A stretch of DNA of 64,000 bases from Neoarius graeffei (Eukaryota; Chordata; Actinopteri; Siluriformes; Ariidae), in the NCBI RefSeq assembly GCF_027579695.1, contig NC_083582.1, positions 352,378-416,377 of the forward strand. Reading direction: 5' to 3'. The position numbers and the translations under genes were made by a program. Positions within the stretch are counted from its first letter, which is position 1, and each line of letters starts with the position of its first letter. The notes below the pieces were generated by a model. It was not told the origin of the DNA, did no database searches, and saw nothing but the letters and a program-made list of their open reading frames with translations. Below, piece after piece: positions 53,703 through 62,950 of the stretch.

Positions 53703-54716
53703 GTGATGTTCAACTTGTCTCTTCAGAATTCCCCAAAGAAAATAATTTCTTTACGCCACAAAGGTGAAAGCTACAAGAAGATCAGCAAAGCTTTACTTAC
53801 CAGTCAGGATACTGTAGCAAAAGTGTTACAAAAATTTAAGAAAGATGGAACTGCAACCATCTCACAGAGACATCCAGGTCGTCCACCGAAGTTAACACCT
53901 CGACAGGAGCATCTTCTGATGAGAAGGGTTGAAGAAAATCGGCATGCAAGTTCACTGCAGTTATCTAAAGAAGTAGAAAGCCAAACTGGGGTGACCATTT
54001 CCCGTGACACAATACGGCGTACACTGCAGAGGAACGGCATGCATGGATGCTGTCCACGAAAGAAGCTCTCCTAAAGCCCAGGCACAAAAAAGCCTGCCTA
54101 GAGTTTGCCAGGGCCCATGCTGACAAAGATGAAGACGACTACTGGGACTCTATACTCTGGAGTGATGAGACCAAGATAAATGTTTTTGGAACTGATGGCT
54201 TCAAAACTGTATGGGGTCGTAAAGGTGAGGAATACAAAGAAAAATGCATGGTGCCTACAGTGAAACATGGTGGTGGCAGTGTCCTTACGTGGGGCTGCAT
54301 GAGTGCTGCTGGTGTCGGGGAGCTGCATTTCATTGATGGCATCATGAATTCACAGATATATTGCTCTATACTGAAAGAGAAGATGCTACCATCACTCCGT
54401 GCCCTTGGTCGTCATGCACTTTTCGAACATGACTAAACACACAGCTAAGGACACTGTTGGATTTCTGAAGAAGAACAGGGTGAAAGTGATTCAGTGGCCA
54501 AGTACGTCTCCTGATCTGAACCCAATCGAACACCTATGGGGAATTCTGAAGAGACAAGTTGAGCATCACTCTCCGTCCAGCATCCAGTCACTAAAAGAGG
54601 TCATTGTTAAAGAATGGAAAAAGATTGATGTTGCAAAATGTTGCCAACTTGTTCATTCCATGCCTAGAAGACTTGGTGCTGTCATTAAAAATCATGGAGG
54701 CCATACAAAGTACTAG
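53703..54716 (+). pseudogene. Tc1-like transposase, nearly whole
   Basis: It contains IISLRHKGESYKKISKALLT (helix-turn-helix), TISQRHPGRPPKLTPRQEHL (second DNA-binding domain), RDTIRRTLQRNGMHG, LWSDETKINVFG (first catalytic Asp), KHGGGSVLTWGCMSAAGVGE, and [20 protein letters not shown] (catalytic Glu). The end is VIKNHGGHTKY at 54716. A small loss around the second catalytic motif (FEHD then stop at 54434) and a frame change near 54070 break it; the catalytic Asp itself (HD) is still present. One of the better-kept transposases here. Confidence 0.9.
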
Positions 54717-54809
54717 ATGTAGTAGTTTTTGTTGTGGGGTGTACTCATTTTTGCACCACCCTAATTTGAGTAACTGAAAAAATGTGTAACCTAAGTTTTA
54801 TTATTAACC

Positions 54810-55168
54810 ATGAGCGGCACAGTGGTGTAGTGGTTACCACGGTCGCCCCACAGCAAGAAGGTTCTGGGTTCAAACCCGGCGGCCGGCAAGGGCCTTTCTA
54901 TGTGGAGTTTGCATGTTCTCCCCGTGTCTGCATGGGTTTCCCCCATAATCCAAAGATGTGGTTAGATTTATGGGACAGCCTTGGGCTGAGGTGCCCTTGA
55001 GCGAAGCACCTAATTCCCAACTGCTCCCTGGGTGCTGTTAGCATGGCTGCCCACTGCTCTGGGTATGGGTGTGTGCTCATTGCTCACGTGCATGTGTGTG
55101 TTCACTGCTTCAGATGGGTTAAATGCAGAGAGGAAATTTCACAAGTGTGTGTTGAATCAAGTTGTGCT
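54810..55168 (+). mobile_element. tRNA-derived SINE, second family, inside Tc1
   Basis: The tRNA head GTGTAGTGGTTACCACGGTC and GGGTTCAAACCC (A and B boxes) is related to the first SINE family. The body then differs: TGCCCTTGAGCGAAGCACCT, CCCTGGGTGCTGTTAGCATG, and GATGGGTTAAATGCAGAGAG. The borders follow from comparison with the Tc1 inverted repeat it interrupts. A partial copy of the same family lies at 56236-57078. Confidence 0.85.
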
Positions 55169-55344
55169 TTCTTACTTTCATCTAAAGTTAAACAGATGTT
55201 ATTAAACTTTGTCTTGTCAACATTTTGGAAATTGTGTTCATTGAGATATTGTTTAAAATGTTACTCATTTACGCTGAGCACTGTATGTACATACATTATG
55301 GCTTGGAAAGCACTACAGCTTGTGCCAATTACAGTGGCCCCATT

Positions 55345-55518
55345 GTACAATCTGCATGTCTTTGAACTGTGGGGGAAACCGGAGCACCCGGAGGAAACTC
55401 ACGCAGACACGGGGAGAACATGCAAACTCCACACAGAAAGGCCCCTCTTGGTCGCGGGGTTCGAACCCGGAACCTTCTTGCCATGAGGCGACAGTGATGA
55501 CCACTACACCACCATGGT
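55345..55518 (-). repeat. SINE head fragment (first family)
   Basis: Minus-strand tRNA head and upper body (GGTGTAGTGGTCATCACTGT through GACATGCAGATT), without the 3' half. It lies in the interrupted BED-finger hAT. Confidence 0.85.
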
Positions 55519-55837
55519 ACATCAGCACCACATGGTAACAACACCAATTTATACAATCCCCTTAAACGTCACCACAGAGTACAATATGACGAAGCTGTAA
55601 AGGACAAAAAAACAGCAAGTGAAACAATGTCTGTTGCCCGACAGCACAGACACTGATGACCGAAACCTTGCACAATGCATCACCATACCCATCAAGCTTC
55701 CATAGGCATAAGGAGATAACAGAGGCGATCACATCACTTAGCCAAAGATATGGCCTCCATTAACACCGTACAAAACAAGGGATTTAGGAAAATGATCAAC
55801 ACCTTGGACAAGCGCTACTCAATGCCCTCCCACAACT

Positions 55838-56230
55838 GTGGGAAAGATGGCTTGCTTCAGGTGGGGGTACTCCAGCCTGCTGGTGGCCGGGATCTGTCGA
55901 GCCAGAAGCTGGACTTCCCCCAACAGGAGTGGCAGAAGGCGAGCCGCCCACTGAGAGGTTGACCACAAGCTCGCCTCCGTGACACACTCGGACAGTTCAA
56001 GGAAGGCGTTGGGATTGTCCTGGGGGCCCATCTTCACCAGCTGGACGGGCACGCTGGCTGCAGGGACGATCGCTGGAGCACCCGCAGACTGCATCCAGCT
56101 CCGTATCACCTGCGGGTCCTTGCTTAGGCTTCAAGCAGAGCCTGGAAGCACCAGCCCTGATCGACTGTCAGCGCAACAAGGGCGTGCTGCTGGTGCTGGA
56201 GGTTTTTGGCGAGCGTTTGGAAGAGCTCTT
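55838..56230 (-). pseudogene. Gypsy gag fragment
   Basis: Minus-strand open frame with MGPQDNPNAFLELSE, WAARLLPLLLGEVQLLARQI and LEYPHLKQAIF, which match the gag capsid-like region of fish Gypsy elements. It is the upstream partner of the protease at 49.5 kb, now separated by the second BED-finger hAT. Broken fossil. Confidence 0.78.
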
Positions 56231-56235
56231 TAAAG

Positions 56236-57078
56236 AAAAAGAAGCCTTTATTTGTCGCATGCACACTCAAGAACAGTGAAATTCATCCTCTGCATTTAAC
56301 CCATCTGAAGCAGTGAACATGCCCACGCGCACACACCCAGAGCAGTGGGCAGCCATACTACAGCACCTAGGGGATCAGTTTGTCAGGAGTGGTGAGCTGA
56401 GGTGAAGTGAGGACCCAAGAGCAGACTCAGAAAACAGGCAGTGTAAAGAGAGAACTTCTTTTAATGAAGTATATGGCAGAAAGGCAAAAGGTACAGTAGG
56501 GCTTAAGCAAAAATTGGTAGTCAAAAAACAGGCCAGGAGGTCAAAAACACAGAGGAGCAGGTAGACATGATCAGGGACAAAAAACAGGACAGAAAAATCT
56601 TCACAAAAACTGATGAACACAGGGACAAGGGAAATCCAGGCAGAGGTTGCAAAAGGCACAATTCAAAATAACAGGCAGGCAAAAAACAGGGACAAAAAAA
56701 TGGACAGAAAAACTTGACAAAAAACAAGGAGAAATTCAGGCAGGGGGACTCAAGAGACCCAATACCAATGAGTTGTAGTGAGGTGAGGAAAGTCTACTAG
56801 GGACAGTCTGGCAAATGGAGTAGCTCTAAACAGTTCTTAAAAAGCCCTGGCTGATGGGAGAGGAGTGGTAGCAGGTGTGGGAGTGCTGCTTCAGGAAATG
56901 GCCTTCAGCAAGGCAGGACTGAATTTCTGTCCTGGATCCGGCCTGGAGCCGGCATGAAAGTCCCACAATCTAAGGCATGGGTGGACTGGGCCAGACTGTG
57001 ACACAGTTAGGGGTTAGGTAGCTTGCACAAGGGCACTTCAGCCCAAGGCTGCCCCATGTTAACCTAATTGCATGTCTG
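56236..57078 (-). mobile_element. SINE (second family) split by a solo LTR
   Basis: The SINE body is seen on both sides of the LTR. AATTCATCCTCTGCATTTAAC to AGCAGTGGGCAGCCATACTA lies at 56279-56360, and GTAGCTTGCACAAGGGCACT to CTAATTGCATGTCT lies at 57018-57077. Together they follow the order of the copy at 54810-55168, in reverse orientation. The tRNA head is missing. Confidence 0.8.
56381..57003 (-). repeat. Solo LTR inside a SINE
   Basis: A 623-bp LTR starting TGTCAGGAGTGG and ending GACTGTGACA, flanked by CAGTT (56376-56380 and 57004-57008). The minus orientation is suggested by TGTCACAGTCTGGCC as the 5' end, but promoter signals are weak. No internal sequence remains; Gypsy or ERV type cannot be decided. 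Confidence 0.88.
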
Positions 57079-57433
57079 GTTTGGATCCCATGGTGATGTA
57101 CATTCCTCAGTCATGTCTGTGAAGATTCTCAGTCATCCAGGTCAACTGTGGGTGGTAAAAGAGAGCAACTGGACTTGCTTGAAGATTCTTGAAGACGTTT
57201 CACCTCTCATCCGAAAGGCTTCTTCAGTTCTGTCTGACTGGTAGGGAGCATCAGGTATTTATCCTCTCATGGATGAAAAGCTCATCTAAGGTGTCGTTGA
57301 GTCCTCCTGTTGGTGTGGGTCACTGGGGGCTGGTTGTGAACGGCCTCGAGAGAGTCGTTAGGATGATCAATGGATTGCCCTTTAGGATGATCAATGGAAT
57401 GCTGATTCTCTCTGTCCTCCTGTGAGTCACTAA

Positions 57434-58124
57434 GGCTACGTTTACATTACGTCGAATCAGCGGATCATCAGATTAATGTTCTTAAAATGATTCGCGTTTA
57501 CACTAAAACTGTTAGCCGTGCACACAGCAACACCAATACGCGGATACGCTCGGCTCCGCAGGCATCCTGCGCTCCAAATCACTCCGCCCTGAACAGCGAG
57601 TGCCCTCTGGAGGGTGCGCACTCCGGCCCTGCGCAGCTCACAGAGCGCGCGAGTGAAGTGAACAAGCCACGATTCGGGACTGAGCCGCTGTGTGTGAGAT
57701 CCCAGCGCATATCACTTATTACTTGCAAGTGGAAGGATGGCAAGCCTAAAGACAATCATAACTACACAATGGGCAGTATTTTCATCAGTATTTGCAGTAT
57801 TTTCATACTTTTATACTCTTTAATGAAAGGTGATACAAGGCGGAAGTCTGCGCCGTTTTTCAGCAGTCGCGTCACATGACCAACGCCAGCGAATCAGGAA
57901 GGTGGATGTCACAGTGACGTTGTCCAATGAGACGCCAGCTAGAGCTCAGCACAGCGTATTCGCGTAATCTCAATGTTTACACAGCACCGGAGCTGATACG
58001 ATCTAGATTGAATACGTGGACGCTGGCGGATTCCCGTTTCCCCGCTTTTTCAGGGGGGTTAATGTAAACGGACAGTGCATCCGCGAAGAAAACGAGACAG
58101 ATACGGTCTAGTGTAAACGTAGCC
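57434..58124. mobile_element. PIF/Harbinger-type MITE in Penelope
   Basis: The 691-bp element has ends GGCTACGTTTACATTA and, inverted, GGCTACGTTTACACTA. It is flanked by TAA (57431-57433 and 58125-58127), a TWA-type duplication. AATCAGCGGAT- and GATACG-type subterminal repeats are present. No transposase seen. Confidence 0.88.
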
Positions 58125-58127
58125 TAA

Positions 58128-59330
58128 AAACAGCTGGGTTTTGGTGTGCATTCAGTTGTCTGGGAAGTGTGCCAAGGACCGCATTGTAGGTGGCTGATAA
58201 ATGGTGTCTTAGACCCCCACCTCTGTTCAGTGATGGCCATTCCAGGTTGACAAAAATGGCTTCTTTAACTTCTCGTTCATACCAACGATCCTCTCTGGCT
58301 AAAAGGCGTACATTGCAATCCTGAAATGAGTGTCCTTTGTTGTTAAGATGAAGGTAGACAGCAGAGTCCTGGCCTGAGGAACTGGCTCTCCTGTGTTGAG
58401 CCATGCGCCTGTGAAGCGGTTGTTTTGTCTTCCCAATATACGAGTCCGTGCATTCCCCACTGCACTGAATGGTACGTTGTCCTGTTTGTGTCTGGGTATT
58501 CTGTCCTTAGGGTGGACCAGTTTCTGCTTCAGAGTGTTATTGGGTCTGAAATGTACCGGAATGTTGTGTTTGTAGAAGATCCTCCTGAGTTTCTCAGATA
58601 GACCAGAAATGTAGGGAATGACAATGTTCTTGCGTTTGTTCCTGTTATCCTCCTTGTCCATTCTGTTCCTTTTTCTGCTCTTGAGGAAAGACCAGTTGGG
58701 ATACCCGCAGTTCTGAAGTGCTTTCTTGATGTGATTCTGCTCCTTCTCTTTTCCTTCTATCGTTGTAGGGATATTCTGAGCCCTGTGTTGCAAGGTCCTA
58801 ATGACCCCCAATTTGTGTTCCAGTGGGTGGTGAGAGTCAAAGAGTCGGTACTGGTCTGTGTGTGTGGGTTTCTGGTAGACCTCGATGCTCAGGCTTCTGT
58901 CTTGTCTAATGTGTACATCACAATCCAAGAAGGCTAGATTATTCCCACTGACGTCCTCCTGAGTGAAGTTGATGTTAATATCCACTGCATTGATGTGCTT
59001 AGAGAAGGCTTCCACCTCATGGGTTTTGATTTTAACCCAGGTGTCATCCACATATCTGAACCAGTGGCTGGGAGCAACTCCTGAAAAAGTGGTCAAAGCT
59101 TTATGTTCCACTTCCTCCATGTAAAGGTTGGCCACAATAGGGGATGAGCCCATGGTGCATCCATGCTTCTGTCTGTAGAAACTTTCATTAAACTGGAAAT
59201 AAGTGGTAGTCAGGCAGAAGTCAAGCAGGGTGCAAATCTGGTCCGTGGGGAGATTCGTTCTATCCCATAAGGTGCTGTCTCGAAGGAGTCGTTTTCTAAC
59301 AGATTCAACTGCTTCTGTGCACCCACAGTT
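58128..59330 (-). pseudogene. Penelope RT and GIY-YIG endonuclease
   Basis: The frame begins inside the RT: FNESFYRQKHGCTMGSSPIV (motif B), HWFRYVDDTWVKI (catalytic YVDD), FLDCDVHIRQD, VYQKPTHTDQYRLFDSHHPL. Then come the linker and a GIY-YIG part with QCSGECTDSYIGKTKQPLHR-like text in the stretch from about 58400. The remainder (58108-58404: SSGQDSAVYLHLNNKGHSF, REVKEAIFVNLEWPSLNRGG) carries the conserved Glu of the nuclease. Penelope elements prime at nicked DNA. The copy lacks the N-terminal half of RT and is broken. Confidence 0.85.
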
Positions 59331-59344
59331 TACATTCCTCAGTC

Positions 59345-59361
59345 CTGGGTTTTGGCACCAG
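59345..59361 (-). promoter_or_regulatory. Primer-binding-site-like sequence of the Gypsy element
   Basis: TGGTGCCAAAACCCAGG, read on the minus strand, directly follows the LTR. TGGTGCC plus an AAACCC core is a common tRNA primer-binding pattern in fish LTR elements. Exact tRNA not assigned. Confidence 0.6.
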
Positions 59362-59606
59362 TGTAACAACTTTTTAACTTTGGTAAAAGCAGAGGAATGG
59401 GAAGCAGGGTTCAGAACAGGTTAGTTCTTTTATTTTCATACACTTTTCAGTGACAAACACACACGCAACGGCATGTCACAACTCTCTCATTCCTGACTGT
59501 CTGAAAGACATACCGAGACACAGGTTAATAGACAACCAGTAATTTGACACAGGTGCACCTCATCACATGTTACCTGCTGGTTCAACCTGCCTCCTCACCT
59601 TTCACA
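59362..59606 (-). repeat. 5' LTR of the minus-strand Gypsy element
   Basis: Read on the minus strand it begins TGTGAAAGGTGAGG and ends AAAAAGTTGTTACA, with AAAATAAAAG as polyadenylation signal region. It is followed by the primer-binding-site-like sequence. About 245 bp. Its partner LTR is not in the window. Confidence 0.75.
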
Positions 59607-59827
59607 GCCGACGCTCGATCACGATCGATAATTGCAGCATCCCAGCAACTATGGAAAGCATATATTTAATTGAAAATGGTACAAAGACAACATATCAAAT
59701 GCTGATATTGAGATTTTATTTGTTTATAAAAATATCTGCTAATTTTGAGTTTGATGTCAGCATCATGTATGTAAAAAAAAGAAATTAACATCTTACAATA
59801 TTGTTTGAAAGTCTAGAATAAGATATT
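59607..59827. other. Unassigned
   Basis: CACGATCGATAATTGCAGC and AT-rich sequence. It includes ATCAAATGCTGATATTGAGA, possibly a repeat tail; no family named. Confidence 0.35.
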
Positions 59828-60229
59828 TTATTTTACAAAAAGTAACATTTCAGATATTGTTTTAACAATAAAAAGCTGTATAAATGATGCCGTGCAAATA
59901 GCAGTGTCCTTGGGGTTGTTGAGACATGGAGGGCTGGGAATACCATCTTGCCAACAGTTCAGGTAGGAGTCCTTTGAGAGTAAATGCTTTGGCTCTCGCA
60001 ACATTTCTGTTGTGTGGTTGTTGTTGTTTTTTTTTCTAAACTGTTCTTCCGTGTCAGGACTCTTTGGGAGGGGGGAGAAGGTATATTCCAACATGTAGCT
60101 GACGCTAGGCCACAAATCTGCACCATCACTCCAATCATTTCGAGGAATTTTGTATGGATCATAACCACTAATAAACTCTAATTTCTCCATATATCTATCC
60201 TTTGCTTCTTTCTGACAAAGATTATCCAA
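59828..60229 (-). pseudogene. N-terminal fragment of a YqaJ/SWIM-type transposon gene (tentative)
   Basis: The minus-strand frame (ARDRY-like: KEAKDRYMEKLEFISGYDPY, KIPRNDWSDGADLWPSVSYM) resembles the N-terminal exon of large fish and invertebrate proteins with SWIM and YqaJ-exonuclease domains. In those the usual text is 'RYxEKL...DPYxIPxxxW...LPxVTYxDIxNYL'. The match fades after SYM, and the rest of the frame is low complexity. No YqaJ domain follows. It is a scrap; the assignment is from pattern memory. Confidence 0.4.
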
Positions 60230-60554
60230 GTAATACGGTAGTACAGCTTTTTTTTTTTAGCTGTAGTTTTCTTCAGGCAATAGACACCGGACATATTCGC
60301 TTGGCTTCAGTATGTGAACAGTATGTAAGCAAAGTTTGCTTATCCCCCCAGGCATAGCCTAGCTACAGTTGCTAAGGCAAATGTGATGTCAGTGCAAGGG
60401 TGCTTGCCCACGCACTGAAGTGTCATGGTACCAGTGCAACAGCAAACTGCCTGAGGGCGTTTTGTTGTGGTTGGGGATTTCCCGGGGGTATTTCTGGTCT
60501 GCCTGAGTGTATCATTGGATATTGGATATTGAGTATCCAATAATAGGACTACCA
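60230..60554. other. Unassigned, with a short hairpin
   Basis: TATTGGATA-TTGAG-TATCCAATA forms a perfect 9-bp hairpin at 60520-60542. Nothing else recognised. It may belong to the LINE's 5' region. Confidence 0.4.
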
Positions 60555-62856
60555 CAAAAGAAGATGGCACCTGCCCTGTCGGCGACTTGCTACCTGTAGA
60601 GTGATCGTTTGTTTGTCAGTCTTGTTTCTCAAACACAATTCATTGTTTAACGTCAAAAATCACAAGCAACATGTTTGGACTTAAGGTGAACATATGTGTG
60701 CTACTGTGGTTTATTTTGTGGAGTGGATGTATCCGTTTTGGAATACAATGTCTCGGAGTGGCTGATACGGCTGCGGTTGTCTCCTACACTGTGGGAGAGT
60801 TGTGCAGCATTCGGGATAGAATGATCAACGATGACTGTCCAAAATGGGATTTACCCCCGGAGATGAAACGGAGGAAAAGAGGCCGACGCAGTGGTGTAAA
60901 GGTTCGAAACAGACACATGAAGCACAAGCCTGTTCTCCCGTCTGTGATTATGGGAAACGTGCGCTCCATAGTCAACAAAGTTGATGAATTAGCGTCGCTG
61001 GTGAGGTATAACAGACTATACCGACAGTGCAGCCTTCTGTGCTTTACGGAAACTTGGCTTACGGATTGCATTACTATGGCTTATATGGAAATGGATGGAT
61101 TTACAATGATCCGACATGATAGGGATCCTGAGAAGGCAGGCAAGAAATTGGGCGGTGGTGTCTGCCTGTACGTTAACAATCAGTGGTGTCATCCTGGACA
61201 CATTACGGAAAAGCACAGAGTGTGTGACCCAAACATTGAACTACTGGCGGTGAGTTGCAGACCCTATTTCCTTCCACGGGAGTTTACGAATGTCATTGTA
61301 ATCGTAACATACATCCCACCATCTGCCAATGCTAAATTGGCAACTGACTTGATATCAAGAGTTGTCCATGAACTTCAGAGTCACACAACAGACGCTCTCA
61401 TTGTGATTAATGGTGATTTTAATCACTGTACCCTCTCCGCGTCGCTGCCCTCATTTAGGCAGTTTGTCAACTGCCCAACGAGGGGCGAAAAAACTATTGA
61501 CCTTTTTTATGCAAATATTAAAGATAGCTACAAATCTACTGACCTCCCTCCACTTGGGAGGTCGGACCATAATCTAGTGCTCCTTTCCTCGAAGTACACC
61601 ACTTTGGCTCGTAGACAGCCTGTTTCTACAAAAACAGTGCGTGTATGGTCAAAGGGGGCGTGTCAGGATTTGCAAGACTGTCTGGAGTGTACCGATTGGT
61701 CTGTTTTCTATGATGAAGACTCTAAAGAGGTGGATTGTGTGACTGACTGTGTTACTGATTATATTAAATTCTGTACGGATTTGCTTATCCCATGTAAAAC
61801 TATAAAACTTTATTCTAACAATAAGCCATGGATTACTAAGGACATTAAGGATGCAATTAATGAAAAGAAAGCTGCCTTCATGAGTAAGAACAAGGACAGG
61901 ATCAGAGTGGCACAAAAGAATGTAAAGGTTGCCATTAGGCAAGGAAAGAATAAATACAAGGACAGAGTTGAGAATAAACTACAGGAGTGTGACACCAAAG
62001 GTTTATGGAATGGACTTAAATCAATAACAGGGTTTGGTCCTGTCACTAGCAACCTGAATGGGGAAACATTCACACCTGATGAGGCTAACCTTTTTTATGC
62101 AAGATTTGATTGCACTGTGAACTCAACTGATCATCACATACCAGTGCATTACATTACACCATTACAGGAGGAAGAGGGGCATCCATCTCTCTATCCTCCA
62201 GTAACCATTACTGTTGAGGAGGTACGCTCTCAGCTAAGAAAGCTCAATGTAAATAAGGCCCCTGGTCCAGATGGGATCATGCCACGTGTCCTTAAAGTAT
62301 GTGCTGATCAGTTGTGTGATGTTTTACATTATTTGTTTACCTTGTCCTTGTCTGTCTCAAAAGTCCCTGCTATATGGAAAACATCCTGTATTGTGCCAGT
62401 GCCTAAGAAACCCAATGCCAAGGCTCTTAAAGACTTGAGACCCATTGCCTTGATCTCCCATGTCATGAAGTGCTTTGAGAGGACAATACTGGGGCACCTG
62501 AGGGCACAGGTCAGTGCCTTTCAGGACCCGCTGCAATTTGCTTACCGGGAGGGTGTTGGTACGGATGATGCTCTTATTTATTTGTTGCACAGGGTGTACA
62601 GCCATTTGGAGACCTCTGCTGCTTCTGTGAGAATAATGTTTTTTGATTTTTCTAGTGCTTTTAATACCCTACAACCTCACATTTTAGCCAAAAAGCTTTA
62701 TGGTTTTAGTCTTCACAAATCCACTGTAGGTTGGATCACTGACTACCTCACATGTAGACCGCAATATGTAAGAATACAAAATAGCACTTCTGAGACTATT
62801 AAGACAAACATAGGGGCACCACAAGGAACGGTGTTATCTCCTTTTTTATTTACTTT
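60555..62856 (+). mobile_element. CR1/L2/Rex1-type LINE, young, cut by hAT
   Basis: Starts near AAAGAAGATGGCACC, has a 0.1-kb leader and one long open frame of 729 codons to the hAT insertion at 62857. No stop or frame change is seen over 2.2 kb, so it is the youngest LINE here. The rest of the RT and the 3' end should lie beyond the hAT, outside the window. Confidence 0.88.
60671..62856 (+). CDS. LINE ORF2: endonuclease and reverse transcriptase, open but interrupted
   Basis: ATG at 60671 followed by a hydrophobic segment (VNICVLLWFILWSGCIRFGI). AP endonuclease: IMGNVRSIVNKVDELASLVR, CFTETWLTDCI, GGGVCLYVNNQWC, VTYIPPSANAK, INGDFNHCTL, LGRSDHNLVLL. A linker (NNKPWITKDIKDAINEKKAA) follows, then reverse transcriptase: LNVNKAPGPDGIMPRVLKVC, VPVPKKPNAKALKDLRPIAL, FAYREGVGTDDALIYLL, MFFDFSSAFNTLQP and GAPQGTVLSPFLFTF (motif B). 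The catalytic ADD motif would follow but is cut off by the hAT insertion. The last seven in-frame codons and stop (to 62881) are hAT sequence. All visible endonuclease residues (N, E, D/N, SDH) are present. Confidence 0.9.
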
Positions 62857-62909
62857 CAGGGATGTGAGTGACAAATTTTAAAAAAAGAGGAAAATTTTTA
62901 GGCTCAACA

Positions 62910-62950
62910 GACGACCCCGAAGGGGTCGTCACGACAACGAAGTTGTCATG
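62910..62950. repeat. Two perfect hairpins with GAA loops in the hAT end
   Basis: GACGACCCC-GAA-GGGGTCGTC and GACAAC-GAA-GTTGTC lie next to each other about 55 bases from the hAT tip. They resemble the hairpin pair at 37056-37111. Confidence 0.85.

Larger units (their letters stand above)
53322..55283 (+). mobile_element. Tc1-like transposon whose inverted repeats include transposase codons
   Basis: TA lies on both sides (53320-53321, 55284-55285). Ends are CAGTGCTCAGCATAAATGAG and, inverted, CAGTGCTCAGCGTAAATGAG. The inverted repeat reaches about 345 bp inward on the left (to about 53670). Its inner part is an inverted copy of the last ~40 codons of the transposase (GACAGCACCAAGTCTTCT and CATCAATCTTTTTCCATTCT). 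A SINE inserted in the right repeat. The transposon sits just after the BED finger of the host hAT. Confidence 0.92.
49693..55835 (+). mobile_element. Second BED-finger hAT, 5' part, with nested inserts
   Basis: Begins TAGGGCTGCACAATTAATC, a hAT terminus akin to that of the 15-kb element. The coding part starts with the ATG at 50021 (MNPEENPTDD), and the BED finger (VVWKYFGFRQDDDSQSQIHC) lies at about 53210-53275. The downstream half of the finger (NTTNLYNPL...H) and KDMASINTVQNKGFRKMI, NTLDKRYSMPSH lie at 55530-55835. Two hAT MITEs, a Tc1 with a SINE and a SINE fragment interrupt it. The 3' two thirds and right end are missing; Gypsy gag sequence follows directly, so a deletion accompanied or followed the insertion. 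Confidence 0.75.
57113..59330 (-). mobile_element. Penelope-like element (Neptune/Poseidon group)
   Basis: The minus-strand element encodes the Penelope reverse transcriptase and GIY-YIG endonuclease and ends in a terminal segment with TTCACCTCTCATCCGAAAGG. A 14-bp direct repeat, TACATTCCTCAGTC, lies at 57099-57112 and 59331-59344 and is taken as its target duplication. A Harbinger MITE interrupts it. It inserted in the leader of the Gypsy element, just after the primer-binding site. 5'-truncated. Confidence 0.85.
27271..59606 (-). mobile_element. Ty3/Gypsy element (Gmr1-like), split by nested insertions
   Basis: One minus-strand Gypsy element appears to span this interval. Its parts, 5' to 3', are a 5' LTR (59362-59606), a primer-binding-site-like sequence, leader, gag remnant (about 55838-56230), protease (49058-49528), and integrase pieces (48600-48945, 33412-33488, 27271-27433). 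The piece borders coincide with duplications of the inserted elements: TACATTCCTCAGTC for Penelope, ATCCACAA for hAT, TGCAAARTT for the LINE. The RT, RNase H and 3' LTR are not seen; the element stops at the THAP element. Protease followed directly by integrase is the same INT-before-RT order as at 1-1673. It is an old, multiply broken fossil. Confidence 0.75.

Noticed and set aside
57487-57879. 130-codon ORF in the Harbinger MITE
   Set aside because: Lies across a MITE with no family resemblance; composition is typical of random open frames in GC-rich MITEs.
60671-62881. Host gene with signal peptide and 736 residues
   Set aside because: Endonuclease and RT motifs identify a LINE ORF2. The final seven codons come from the inserted hAT.
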